Source of the DNA: Hedera helix
Lineage: Eukaryota; Streptophyta; Magnoliopsida; Apiales; Araliaceae
Direction: 5' to 3'
Length of the DNA stretch: 64,000 bases
Assembly: GCA_947179155.2 (NCBI GenBank)
Contig: OX359286.1
Location: 38,184,908-38,248,907, forward strand
Below, in pieces: positions 11,450-22,500 of the stretch (the first letter of the stretch is position 1; each line of letters starts with the position of its first letter). The notes beneath the pieces are model-generated. The model searched no databases. It was not told the DNA's origin and saw nothing but the letters and a program-made list of their open reading frames with translations. A program made the position numbers and the translations under genes.

Positions 11450-12388
11450 ATGTTTTTAAATTATGTAAATGCTGCTGGTATTAAAAAATCTGAAGTAGCT
11501 GATGAGCTTCTGGCTATGCAACTACAGGCGACCCAGCAGGTTGCGAAGCCCCAGTACGATGCAAAGGTTCTACCAACTACTTTGATTGACACTGCCCCTC
11601 TATATGCGGCATTTGCTTCCCTTATTCACAATAAGCATAGCTCACTGGTACATGCTTAACCAATTTTGGGTTTCACAGTTTGGCCTGTTCACTTTTGTTC
11701 TATCAATTCTCTTCTAAATCTATATTTCCTTTTATCACTCTCAGGAAGGCAAACGAGTAATAATGTTCTCGTAAGGGAGTGGTTTAACTGCGACAATGTT
11801 TTCATTCTATCTTTGTGAAGGTCAACATCATTTTAGCTTGTCCAACATAGCGAATGTGATGAATGTTGCAGAGAAGTTGAAGTCAAGGCATGAGGTATAC
11901 TTCATTTTCGGTTGTAAAATTACCTCCTGACATGTTAGTTGGCTACTATTCCCAACCTTTACAGGCTTTACATTTTTTACTCGCTTTTGTTTGAGAGAGC
12001 AAACACTTTCCATAGAATAAGTATAAATACACAACAACCAAACACTACATTCATCTACACCATTAAAAAATAGAGCATGGTATTAAAATCCGTGTCATAT
12101 CCCACTTTTTAATGCTATAGATGAATGTAGTGTTTTTGGAACATATTCTGATAGATGTGCTTTCTTTCTTGCATTTCCCTGCAGAAAAAATTGTCGAAAT
12201 AATGAAGCTGATGGAGCATAGATATGGGGCTAAGGACTCTGTGACAAGCAAGGACTGTAGCCTCCTATCTGCTGGTACCTACTATCTCACGGAAGTTGAT
12301 TCAATGTACCGAAGGCAGAGGAGAAAAGCACTAGCACTGACAACCGATCACTAGCACTGACAACCGATCCTTGGCCAACGGTCACTGA
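11450..12388 (+). pseudogene. 3' fragment of an HMG-CoA synthase gene, intron positions kept
   Basis: Three exon-like pieces match the C-terminal third of plant hydroxymethylglutaryl-CoA synthase, the mevalonate-pathway enzyme. They are: 11450-11647, with KPQYDAKVLPTTLI and LYAAFASLIHNKH; 11745-11894, with GKRVIMFS and SNIANVMNV; and about 12185-12354, with KIVEIMKLMEHRYGAKD and GTYYLTEVDSMYRR. GT/AG borders remain between them, so this came from a genomic copy and not from reverse-transcribed mRNA. A TAA at 11772-11774 replaces the Tyr codon of the FSYGSG stretch. A 20-bp tandem duplication (12331-12370) and indels push the usual SLANGH-stop tail (12368-12388) into another frame. The first 25 or so codons are strongly diverged, and the catalytic N-terminal two thirds are absent. 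Confidence 0.88.
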
Positions 12389-13696
12389 TAATCAACGAAA
12401 GGAATAGTTTTATTAGATGTTGGCAGCATATAATGGAATAACTATGCTTCCATAAGCTTGTTACATAATGCAAAATTGTTTGGTTTAGTAGAATGTATTG
12501 TCAATTTATAGAATTCCTTATTTCTTGTGTTTTTTCATTTAAATGAGGATTGATTGATGATGATAATAGTGTCATTATATTCTAGGTTCTGTTAAAAATC
12601 AATGGAGAAATTTTAGTTACATGTCGCACACAATTGTGTGTGTAAATTAATAAAGAAAATTAAAATTAGTGGTGGATGGGTGAGAGAAATTACGGGGTGA
12701 TGAATGATGGATGGAAGTGAAGAAATAAAAGAAAAGATTAGGATAAAATAGAAACCAAGAAATCCAAAAATAATATTGATGATTGCGCTTCGACCGTATT
12801 AGTTCTCATAGTAGCAATTTAGCGGCCGGCATGATATGGTAGACGGGGGCAGAGCAAGGTAAATCCATTAAAGCTCCCATCTGTCCACATGGTGTGGTCA
12901 CTCTAACCATCCAAACTGAACCAATCCTAGTTTAAATACGGCAAGTTTATTCAATAGGAAGTGATATTTCCATAGAGTTCTTTGATATTTTTAAAAAGTG
13001 TTGTTATAGATCTATAACGACGATTTTGACGATCGTTATAGGTCTATAACGATAGTTTATATATAAAATATCAAAAATCCTTTAAAAATAACACTTCCTA
13101 TTTAATATTCTCGTATATTCTACCACAGTGAGCAGAGGGCGGAGGGAGCAATAATCAGCATATGCAAATGACTAGAGATATAAATATATAAAATGAATTT
13201 TTTTAGGGAATGTCTGCTAGTCCATGAACCACCAAAGGCTACATTGTCTCTACGCAATCACTTCCGTTCATCTATTCAACAAATCAGTAAGTATAAAAAA
13301 AACCTCATTCACACTACCCTGGCAACGTGGTTGAGCTCACTTTTCTGTCCACCCCACCAGGACATGCACCATGGTCATTATTACGTCAAGAGAAAATGCA
13401 ACAAGGCCATGATTACATCAAGAGAGTCCACACCCTGCAGGCTGCCATAGAACAATATCAAGCCAGCTTGACATAGACTATTATATATACTCAAAATCAC
13501 AGGAATCCCACAAACAAACACACTGATAAAATGAAGACGAAACAATTGGACTCCATAAATCACTTCAACTAATTTTATTGATAATCAAATACAAATGCAA
13601 CATTCAAATAAACTATAGTGCAATCATGAAAGTCACAGGGGAAGAGGAAACCAAGCCAATATCAAATAATAACAACAGACAACAAAAATTTAAATG
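12389..13696. other. Intergenic spacer and 3' flank of NRS/ER
   Basis: It contains the palindromic element at 12953-13104 and otherwise no recognisable gene. A plus-strand frame at 13193-13450 has no known motif. The sequence just below 13696 should contain the 3' UTR of the NRS/ER gene. Confidence 0.4.
12953..13104. mobile_element. Short palindromic MITE-like element
   Basis: The left end AATAGGAAGTGATATTT is mirrored by AAAATAACACTTCCTATTT at the right end. In the middle, a GTTATAG(A/G)TCTATAACGA motif is repeated twice. There is no coding content, and the target duplication could not be assigned. Confidence 0.6.
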
Positions 13697-15202
13697 TCAA
13701 GCTTCAAGACACGTCTTCTGATTTGGCTTGAACACGTTTTTTATGAGGGATTCTTTAATGGATAAGAGTTCTGGGAATTCCTGCTTCAGTTTGGTGGCAT
13801 CAAGCTCATTGTTGCTCCTTGGTGCAATGATAACCTTTGCCTGCTCTTCAAGATTAAAATTCTTCCATGTAAAGTTTGGGTCTACGTATTCCTTGTACAT
13901 TTCTAAAATCTCATTGTGGCTAACTACTCCCGGGTTTGTGAAGTTCCATATTCCAGTGAGGTTTCTCTTTGCCATCTCGATGGAAATGGGGAGGAGTTCA
14001 TCCAAGATTGTCATTGAGTTTGGAATGTTGACTACCTTATCGTATCGAGCTATCTTTGTGATGAAGTTGCGAGGGTTCGATAGATCAGATGAGATTGGCA
14101 TCCTGACACGTAGAGTGCATACATTCTCGTAGTTCTCGAGCAAATCTTCCACCTTCACAAATCAGGAAAAAAATGAATAAACTAACTAAACACATTACTT
14201 AAAACTTTCATAAGTGACTGCATACTCTCTGGCTTCAGCAAAGCTAATACTAAGATTAACACATAAAGACAAACTGCATTAAGAACTATCATCAATCATC
14301 ATGGACCTCATGTTAACTTCCGCCAGTCATTTCTTCAATTGGACTGCAATGGTTATTTTAAAAAACCATCTTTCAAGGTTGGCCAGCCTGTTGTGGATAA
14401 ACATGAGAGACTGCTAAGACGACGACTCTTTCATCATATACAAAAGTCAGAAACCTCTTCATTCATATTTTGACAAGTCAGAAATTTCTTCATTCTTAAA
14501 AAGGTAGTAACTTTGAATCAACAATTGACAAAAGCAATTGAATTCCAGATCTACGAATTAAATAGACAAAAACTACACACTAGATTAGCTATATATCACA
14601 ATCATTTGAAATCAACAAAGTAATATATACATACATATATATATATAGTAATTTTTTAAAATCATTACAATTACTAAAAATTCAAATATCACATACAAAA
14701 ATATATGAAATGTGATTCATATGATTGAAAATATACAGAAACACCATACCATGGCCTTGGTCTTGGAATAATAGGATCCGATGAAATTGGGAGTATCTTC
14801 CTCCTTGAACCCGACGCCTGATCCGAGAGGATGCCCCGTATCGTACTCGAATATACACCCAGTTGCATAGTTGATGACGATGAGCCCGTTCTCTTTGCAC
14901 ACGTCAGCGAGGGTTAGTGTACCTACGACATTAGTTCGGATGGTCTCCACCTTATGGGACTCGCACCAGTCAACGTTGGGGCGGCCGGTGACGCCGGCGG
15001 CGTTGAAGACGTGGGTAGGCTTGACGGCAGCGATGTCACCTTCAATGGAAGCGCGGTTCTCGAGACGGCCGCAGCCGTAGGAGAATTTGATGCCCTGAGC
15101 TTCGCAAATCTTGCCGAGGAGGCCACCAATCCAGCCGGTCCGGCCATAGATCAGGAACTTGAATGGCTTATCATCAGAAGAGCCGTTGGCCGGGAAACCC
15201 AT
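13697..15202 (-). CDS. NRS/ER: NRS/ER: bifunctional UDP-4-keto-6-deoxy-glucose 3,5-epimerase/4-reductase (UDP-rhamnose synthase), 302 aa
   Basis: Two exons, 15202-14750 and 14152-13697 (minus strand), split by a 597-bp GT-AG intron after the Met151 codon, give 302 residues; the Arabidopsis homologue is about 301. The protein makes UDP-L-rhamnose (for pectin and flavonoid glycosides) from UDP-4-keto-6-deoxyglucose in the cytosol, the last two steps that RHM enzymes carry in their C-terminal half. The Rossmann motif is G20-RT-G23-WI-G26, and the short-chain dehydrogenase/reductase catalytic pair is Tyr145-SKT-Lys149 within SYYSKTKAM. The CGRLENR and NAAGVTGRPNVDWCESH stretches are family signatures. 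There is no signal peptide. The start gives MGFPANGSSDDKPFKF; an upstream in-frame Met at 15385 would add an unrelated tail. No lesion was seen. Confidence 0.95.
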
Positions 15203-16106
15203 GATAATAATATAGCCTAGAGAGAGAAAATGGAACCAAATACGCAGAGAGAAATAGTAGTTACAGGTACAGGGCTTGAGTATAATTTTATATAAAAGAA
15301 GATGAAGAGAAGAGAAGAGAGATGGGATCTGAGGGTTGGTCTGAGCACAGATTTGATTTGCACATGTGTTTAAATATTGGGACAAACATACAAAAGTTGC
15401 CGCCTCATATTCTTACCGTGGGGTGTGAGACTGAAAAATCAAAATTAGAACAAAGAATATATTATTGAAAATACCTAAAATTCTAATCAATTAATAATAA
15501 GGGTAAGGGAAAAATATATATATACAACAATCAAATATAACATTAATCTTAATATTTAAAAGTATGTATATTATATGAAATTTTAATGTGCACATAATTT
15601 TTAATAGTTAAGATTAATTTAGGGTTTAATTTTGTGTACCTAAATTTATTCAATAATAAGTAATTGATTATTAATGATAATTTTCAAAAATACGTGGTAA
15701 TTTCCTCTCGTGTAATTTTTACTTCTTTTTTTTTTTATATAGAAATTTTCTTTTTTGCTTGTCCTGAATTGGTATTCTCACGCATACACCGTGAAAGTTT
15801 ACTAGTTATTAGTGTTGAGATTGATTATGTAATGTATTTGCCTTTTAAAAAATAAATATGTAAAAAAGCTTGTTTTTCCAAATTCAATTTCCACAAGTTT
15901 AAATATGACCAATAAAATAGTTCTGTAACTTAAAATACAAACAAAAATGCAAAAAAATTGACAAAATAAAGTAGAAAATAACATATTCCACCAAAATCAT
16001 TACCAAATTTACATATGAACATCCATCTATATGGCACAAGAAAAATGTGTTAATTATGAAGTTGATATTCAACTAAATGGATAAAAAATTGATATTCAAC
16101 TAATCC
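15203..16106. other. Promoter-side spacer of NRS/ER
   Basis: It contains the 5' leader and promoter of NRS/ER (reading leftward). A pyrimidine-rich minus-strand leader corresponds to the AGAGAAGAGAAGAGAG run at about 15305-15320. Farther right the sequence is AT-rich, and TTGATATTCAACTAA is duplicated near 16050 and 16090. No other gene was seen. Confidence 0.4.
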
Positions 16107-16114
16107 TATAGACC

Positions 16115-19100
16115 TAGTGACAGAGCCAGAGAATTTTACCGGGAGGGGGATCCGGATTCTGCATGTAAAAAAATTTTCGACGGCCGCTTAGTCAGTACTA
16201 GAACGGCGGAGTCTTTCTTCGGAGTTCGGACCGTAAAGGCGGTAAATCCAACCTGCGAATTCTCATGTTCTGAAAATATTGGATAATCACTTCATTATCA
16301 ATGCGCCTAAAAACATCTTTCTCGACATAGCACACCAAACAGTCGGTGAGAAAGTCATTTCCCATCTTGTTGCGCAAATCTGTCTTAACAATATTCACCA
16401 CAGAAAATACTCGTTCCACACTAGCAGTCACAACAGGCAAAACTAAAGCCAACTTGATAAGAAGATATACCAAATGAAAAGTAGTGTGATATCCCATCTC
16501 AACCATTTTAGTTACAAGTTCTCCGACATCTTCTAGTTTAGAAAATCTTGCATTTCCTCTCATTTCAGAAATCCACATCTTTAATTGTTCTTTAAGCTCC
16601 ATTCGATCATCCATTGAAAAGTCTTGTGAATATAGTTCTGCAAGTCGAACTAACTTTGGAAGACTAAAATTGGAGAACGAATTCTTAGCATCAAGACATG
16701 CTATGCACAAGAGCAATTTTGTGTTCGTCTCAGTGAAACGATTATCCATCTCTTGACTAATACGGTCAACAACCTAAAAAATATATAATAAAATTACTTC
16801 TATATTCAAAAAAATATAATTAGAAGTATAAATAGAGAAACAATTGAATACCTGACAAAATATCTCAACTCGAAAGTGGTGAAAGTATATGTGTTTGCAA
16901 CGAAGGCGACCTGGAACATTATCTTCCATATTAGGGATGCTAATATTATATTCAGAACAAAAACTGTCCACATCTCCTAATAGATCATCCCATCCATTCT
17001 CCCTAAGATTTTGCAATTGTCTCTTGGTAGTAACAACTAAATTCATGGCCTCTACAATATTCTGATCTTTTTGTTGCAAAAACTGTGACAAAATATTTGC
17101 CAACCCCAACACTATCTTCATTAAGTGAGCAATGAATACAAACTCATATGTTTCCATCTTATCAATCAAGCCCACAACAATGCCTTTACTTTTAGATTCC
17201 TGTCCATCTTCGTATATATTCTGAAGAACTTCAACCACTGATGACCACATAGATAGAAGACGAACAATTGTTTTGCAGTGTGAACCCCAACGTGTAGCAT
17301 CCGGCCGAGCTAAACTAGTTTCTTGATTCAAACCTCTTCCTATAGAAATATCACCTTTTTCCAAACGCCCCACCATATTTTCATGTTGTCTTTATCTTAG
17401 TTCATCCATTCTTTTGCAAGAAGCCCCAATCGTGTTCGTTATCAAAACCACATATTCAAAAAAGTTGCACACAAATTGGTTTACTTGAGCAATTGCCACA
17501 ACAACTAACTGAATTTGGTGAGCAAAACAATGAACATATCTTGCACATGGATTTTCATTCAAAATTAGAGTTTTCAAACCATTTAGCTCACCCCGCATGT
17601 TAGAAGCCTCGTCATATCCCTGACCTCTAATTTGTAAGATTGATAATCCATATTTAGCAAAAAAAATATCAATGGCATTTTTCAAAGAAAGTGCGATGGT
17701 GTCTTTAACATGAACAACTCCAACAAACCGTTCTAAAACTTCTCCCTGATTGTTTACATATCTTAAAACAACAGTCATTTGCTCTTTTACTGAACTATCT
17801 CGAGCCTCATCAATCAATAAAGTAAATCATTTATCACCAATACCATCAATAATAGCTTTCGTTGTTTCTAATGCACAAGCACTAACAATTTGTTTTTGAA
17901 TATCAGGAGAAGTAAGTTGATGGTTTGCACATGCATTCTCTTTAACTACTTTGCCAACTTCATCACAACGCAAGCTATGTCAAGTAAGTATTTCAAGAAA
18001 ATTACCTTTATTTAGCGAGTGTGTCGACTCATCGTGCCCACGAAATGCCAACCCGCATGTTAGAAGCAATCGAACATCCACACTTGCTGTCAACCGAGTG
18101 CGATAGGTGAAAATTAATACTTGTGTTCCAAAAGATATCTTCCGTGTCACACTTTGCCTTTGATCTTTGAGAGCAAAATATGAAGTCCGGGCATTTTTGT
18201 GTGCACTTCCTTCACTTCTGATATGGTCCCCAAATTTCTCTAAAGCTTTCTTCCAATTTCGAAATCTTTTTTTGTAAATACCTCATCTCTAACTTTTTTA
18301 TCCCCAAAAAGATAACATCAAAAACAAAATGCGGCATCTTTAGAAATGCTATATTACAACCATTCCCATTTCTTGAATCAATCAAATTGGAAAGTCCTCA
18401 TTCTAGTCGCTAATTTTATTTTCGGATAAACATGAGACATATTTTCTTTTAACTTCATCTCTAATCCGAGGCTCGTACTCGTTGATGCATTTGCGCAATC
18501 TTGGATCACCAATAATATCATTAACATCCTCACATAATGGCTCAATCAGTGTACTTGAAGACCCAACAATTAGTTGTGGTTGTGATTGTGATTGTGAGTC
18601 TTGTGACGTAGTTGTTGTGAACGGCCTCTTAGTTCGTTGAAAATATTTTTCCATATTCTTAATTCCTAAATCACAACTCCGAACTCCGAAATAATCGACA
18701 CAACTTAGACCAGTTGAATCAGGTAAAGGCGTAAAACAGTTGAATCAGGTAATATCATTTTCTCTCTTGCTTCTTTGCCTTTCCATCGTGACTTACTCAA
18801 ATTGAAAATCCCCAAAACCTAAAAATTCAAAAATTACCTTCAAAGTTCAAATTGACATGAATTTGTGCAATGGAATCAATCAACTATACTCATCCTCAAC
18901 CCTAGAAAATAATCTAGCCTAGCATGCTTGAAATTAGAACATAAGACATAATTAAGTATTGCATAATTAAATAAACAAAATACCTAATTGAATGTACCAA
19001 ATTAATTGAAGAAGATAAAAATTAAATTCTGAACATCAATATCCAGCTGCTGTCATTCCTTTAATAAACTGATAATCCTTCAATTTTGAAAACAAAGAAT

Positions 19101-19558
19101 GAATGGAATTACTATGTAAGATTCAAGGGAAGAAAATAAATAATAAAGTAGGCTCTCTGCTCTCATATATCTCCCCCCCAAATTCGCTGCAGCACCATCT
19201 TATTCACTCATGCTGCTCGGCTGCTCCTTATGTCGCTCTCTGCCTCTCTCCTATTACCTTGAATGAATCTGATGACTCCCTTTTATTAAAAGCCCCTGCT
19301 GGCAAATCCTTTTTGGACTTTAATTCAAAGGTTGGGCTATATTTAATTGCCATACGGGCCCCCACTTTAAAACCAAAGGCTGCTGAACTTTCAGTTAAAT
19401 TAATGAGCCTGACCCACAATTGCTTCTAAGCTTGCTAATAAAAAACATACAAACAAAACCCTGTGTGCTGGAAATCTTCACCCGGGCTTCCGCTCTTGTC
19501 TCGTCTGGTGACAAGAGGGTCCGTGGACCCCCCAGGACCCCCCTCCCCTCCGCCACTG
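16115..19558 (-). mobile_element. hAT transposon with perfect 8-bp target duplication, 3,444 bp
   Basis: The left end TAGTGACAGAGCCAGAGA and the right end, read inward as CAGTGGCGGAGGGGAGG, form the hAT-type terminal repeat. They are flanked by identical 8-bp copies of TATAGACC (16107-16114 and 19559-19566). The element carries one minus-strand transposase gene remnant and a noncoding 5' part (18655-19558). Its right edge lies 34 bp beyond the stop codon of the phospholipase D pseudogene. An intact target duplication next to a damaged transposase suggests either that it moved with transposase supplied in trans or that the gene decayed after insertion. Confidence 0.9.
16198..18654 (-). pseudogene. 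Decayed hAT transposase (ZMYM1-like, DUF4371 plus C-terminal dimerisation domain)
   Basis: The N-terminus starts MEKYFQRTKRPF (18654). A frame-broken TTF-type zinc-finger region lies at about 18400-17830. A DUF4371 RNase-H-like block follows, with GQGYDEASNMRGEL and YVHCFAHQIQL, then TRWGSHCKT. The conserved hAT dimerisation stretch VTASVERVFSVVNIVKTDLR ends near 16330. An intron with good borders (16852-16774) joins the last two parts. In-frame stops include TGA at 17827-17829 and TAA at 17392-17394; further breaks occur upstream of the DUF4371 block. The gene cannot make full-length transposase as read. Confidence 0.88.
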
Positions 19559-19592
19559 TATAGACCATTAGGACTAAGATCAAGATTGGTGG

Positions 19593-22500
19593 TTAAATGG
19601 TGAGATTCTCTTGAATTGCAGTAAATGCTCCTACAATAATATTCCCGCCAACGTCTGGTAATGATTCGCAGCCTGGAAGAGGTTTCACTTTTCCCGTTCC
19701 ATCAACTACGATTGGGTACTTAAGAAGGTGACCTTTCATGGTGGTTACTTCATCACCTGCAAATAGTTGCCAGTTGTGTTCACTCACCACTATTACATGT
19801 TTCACACATTCCAGACTCTCTGGTTCCTTAAAACAATGTGCTCTGCCCATAGTGACATTCTATATCCATATACCTGCACTCAAATTCAAATATGTACATA
19901 TGTAAATTTAACTTGAGGTGGACTGGAATTACAAGGAGAGTTATGTGATCAAATATTACCTGCCCTTGTGGACTAGAATTTTTGCATGCCCAAGTATGAC
20001 GAGGTTGATATGCACCCATTGCAATCTCGGTGTCTCTGGTGCCTTCTAAGGAAAGTTGGTTAATATTTGCAGATCCCAATAACATAAACTCAACATCTAC
20101 TATCATTCCTTTTGAATGGACATATGTCATGAAGTGCCGGCTTTTCCCTGTGAGAGCCTGCATAACATGTGTAATACCAGAGCATCAAGGAATAAAAGTT
20201 GCTGAAATATCTTGGAGCAACTAGAAATACAACAGGAGATGAGCTTATATATTGATGGGAGAGGTGTGAGAGATATACTTGAGTAGTATTTGTGGCAGTA
20301 GAATTTCCGGCACTGAAGTTCCATCCAAGTCTTCAGCCTCATGATAGCCAAGGCAGAAGAAATTCAAATAATTTTGAGGGTTATAAGTATTCTCAAGTCC
20401 TGCCTCTTCTAAAGCCTTGTAAATTTCTTCATGCATCATATGCATAGTATTATGCTGCAAAATATTTACAATATCACCAGGTTCAAAAGATGTGACAGAA
20501 CATGTCCTTGTAATGTCATCCCTGTCCCCTTGCAGCCCTAGTATCTTGTGACTCAATCCTAGGTTGCTAGTACGAATACTACAGTTAAAAATGTTTGGTA
20601 CATAGTTGAAAGTACGACTCTCTCAAAAGAATTAAGAGTTCTCTATGAGCATAAAAGAAACTTGAAGATCACATTGACTACTTCAACTACATTCTCTTGA
20701 ATAATTTACCGCATCAATAGACCATGAGGTCAATGTATGCCTCGTCATAATCAAGTATGCTACATTAATTCTGTCTAATGTTTTATATTCATCTTAACAA
20801 CTGTATCTGTTAAAATTATAACGTCCAAGTGGTATTGATCTAAGGACACAACATATATCCCCAATAACTAATGGCTTGATCTTTCATAAAAAAAAAAAAC
20901 TATCTCAATATAGTAGGAAAGGCTAGGACTTCATGTGTGTACTATCTCAAATTATGATTTTCGTAAGGAGACTTCTATGCACTTATACAGTTATACACAA
21001 AAAGGTCTGGTGGAGCTGTAGTGTTTTACTGAATCCCACATTCAGTTTACAAGACAAATTCATAACCTCTAATTGCGTCAGTACATATAGTGGGAGTATT
21101 CACCAAAATTATGACATATAGATATAGTCGGTCTACAACACCACAAAGTGAACTCATTATCTCTAAGGATGGAATATAATTTAATTATATAAAAGCACGA
21201 TAGCTTAGGTATTTTCAGAAGGAAGTGCTACCTTAGTCATTACTCTTAAACAATATCTGTAGCATATTTACATATATTGCAATTTTAAAATTTGATTTGC
21301 GCCTCCTGAATGATTAGGAGTCTATTACAAAGAATAGATGCTTAACAAGTTTGAGTCCTATGATAGTTGAAGTTCACCTGCCAAAAAAGAATCCTTTGGG
21401 TAGCAGTACTTGTAGGAACACCCTCCAGCCACATTGGATGACAATGTATGCACAAAACCTCTCATGTGCTCTAATTTTATTTGTAATTTTAAGAGCAACT
21501 TCCATCGGTATTAAATTGTTTGCTCCTGCAGATAAACAAAAATTCTCATAATTTATTTTTGTTTTCAGTTATCACCCAGTCTGATTGCATAAAGTTGTGG
21601 AGCAAGTGAAGATAACTTGAAAATCTACAACAGCCACTCCAACGTTTCCTTTTTCAAACTTCCAACTTTCTGTTACTCTTCTTGCGTCTTCTAAGCAATC
21701 AAAAAGAGTTGCAAGAGGCAATGAAGTAAATTAAGCAAATCTAAGACACTTGCATTGCATTACCTCCACAACAAATAGCAACAAAACAACTTACCACATA
21801 ATAAGACTATTATAGGTGCCCTCATATTGGATAACTTATAATTTACAATAACAACACATGCTTATTCTGTTATTTCATTTGTTTCCATGTACTGATAAGG
21901 TTAAGGTTTCTCACCTAAGTTTCAGTAGTGAGCCCAATTATAAGAAGAACCAATGAACTACTGATTCTCAATATATATGAAATGTTGGGCAGCACGAATT
22001 GCCTTCACATATGCTGTATGTATACTCATGTCTATCAACACATTCTTCCCACATACCAGGTTCTGTCACAAGAAGAGATTTGGAAATGCGTCACTAATAT
22101 AACGGGCAGAACCAAAAGCCAAAAGCTCCCTCACCCTGCTTGTTGCAACTTTTGGGCCATTGGGGAAAGAGACCTTTAACTGAGTTAGAGTCGATTGAAC
22201 AAAAAATCTACAATTTATGAGAAAGTGAAAGTTAAAGAGTACCGAGTGTTAAACATGTATTATAAAATAAAATGCAACAGCTTCTCATGGACATTACCTG
22301 CACATGCCAAGCCTCTGAATCATCCTCGCTTGAGTCGGGATCATCTTTCAGTCCTATTAAGTCATGAATTCTTCCAATTTTGAGTAATGAATCATCATAT
22401 GGACTTTTTATTTTATTAACCCCATATGGTTTTGAAGCCTTTAACCATCGCTCCTCAAAGTTGGTAAGTAAATCAAGTGCTGCTGTGCCATCAATTAGAC

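Noticed and set aside
13193..13450. 85-codon plus-strand frame
   Set aside because: No recognisable domain, no splice or neighbour support; composition fits spacer DNA.
15203..15385. N-terminal extension of NRS/ER from an upstream Met
   Set aside because: The added 61 residues look like translated leader; the family starts at the Met at 15202.
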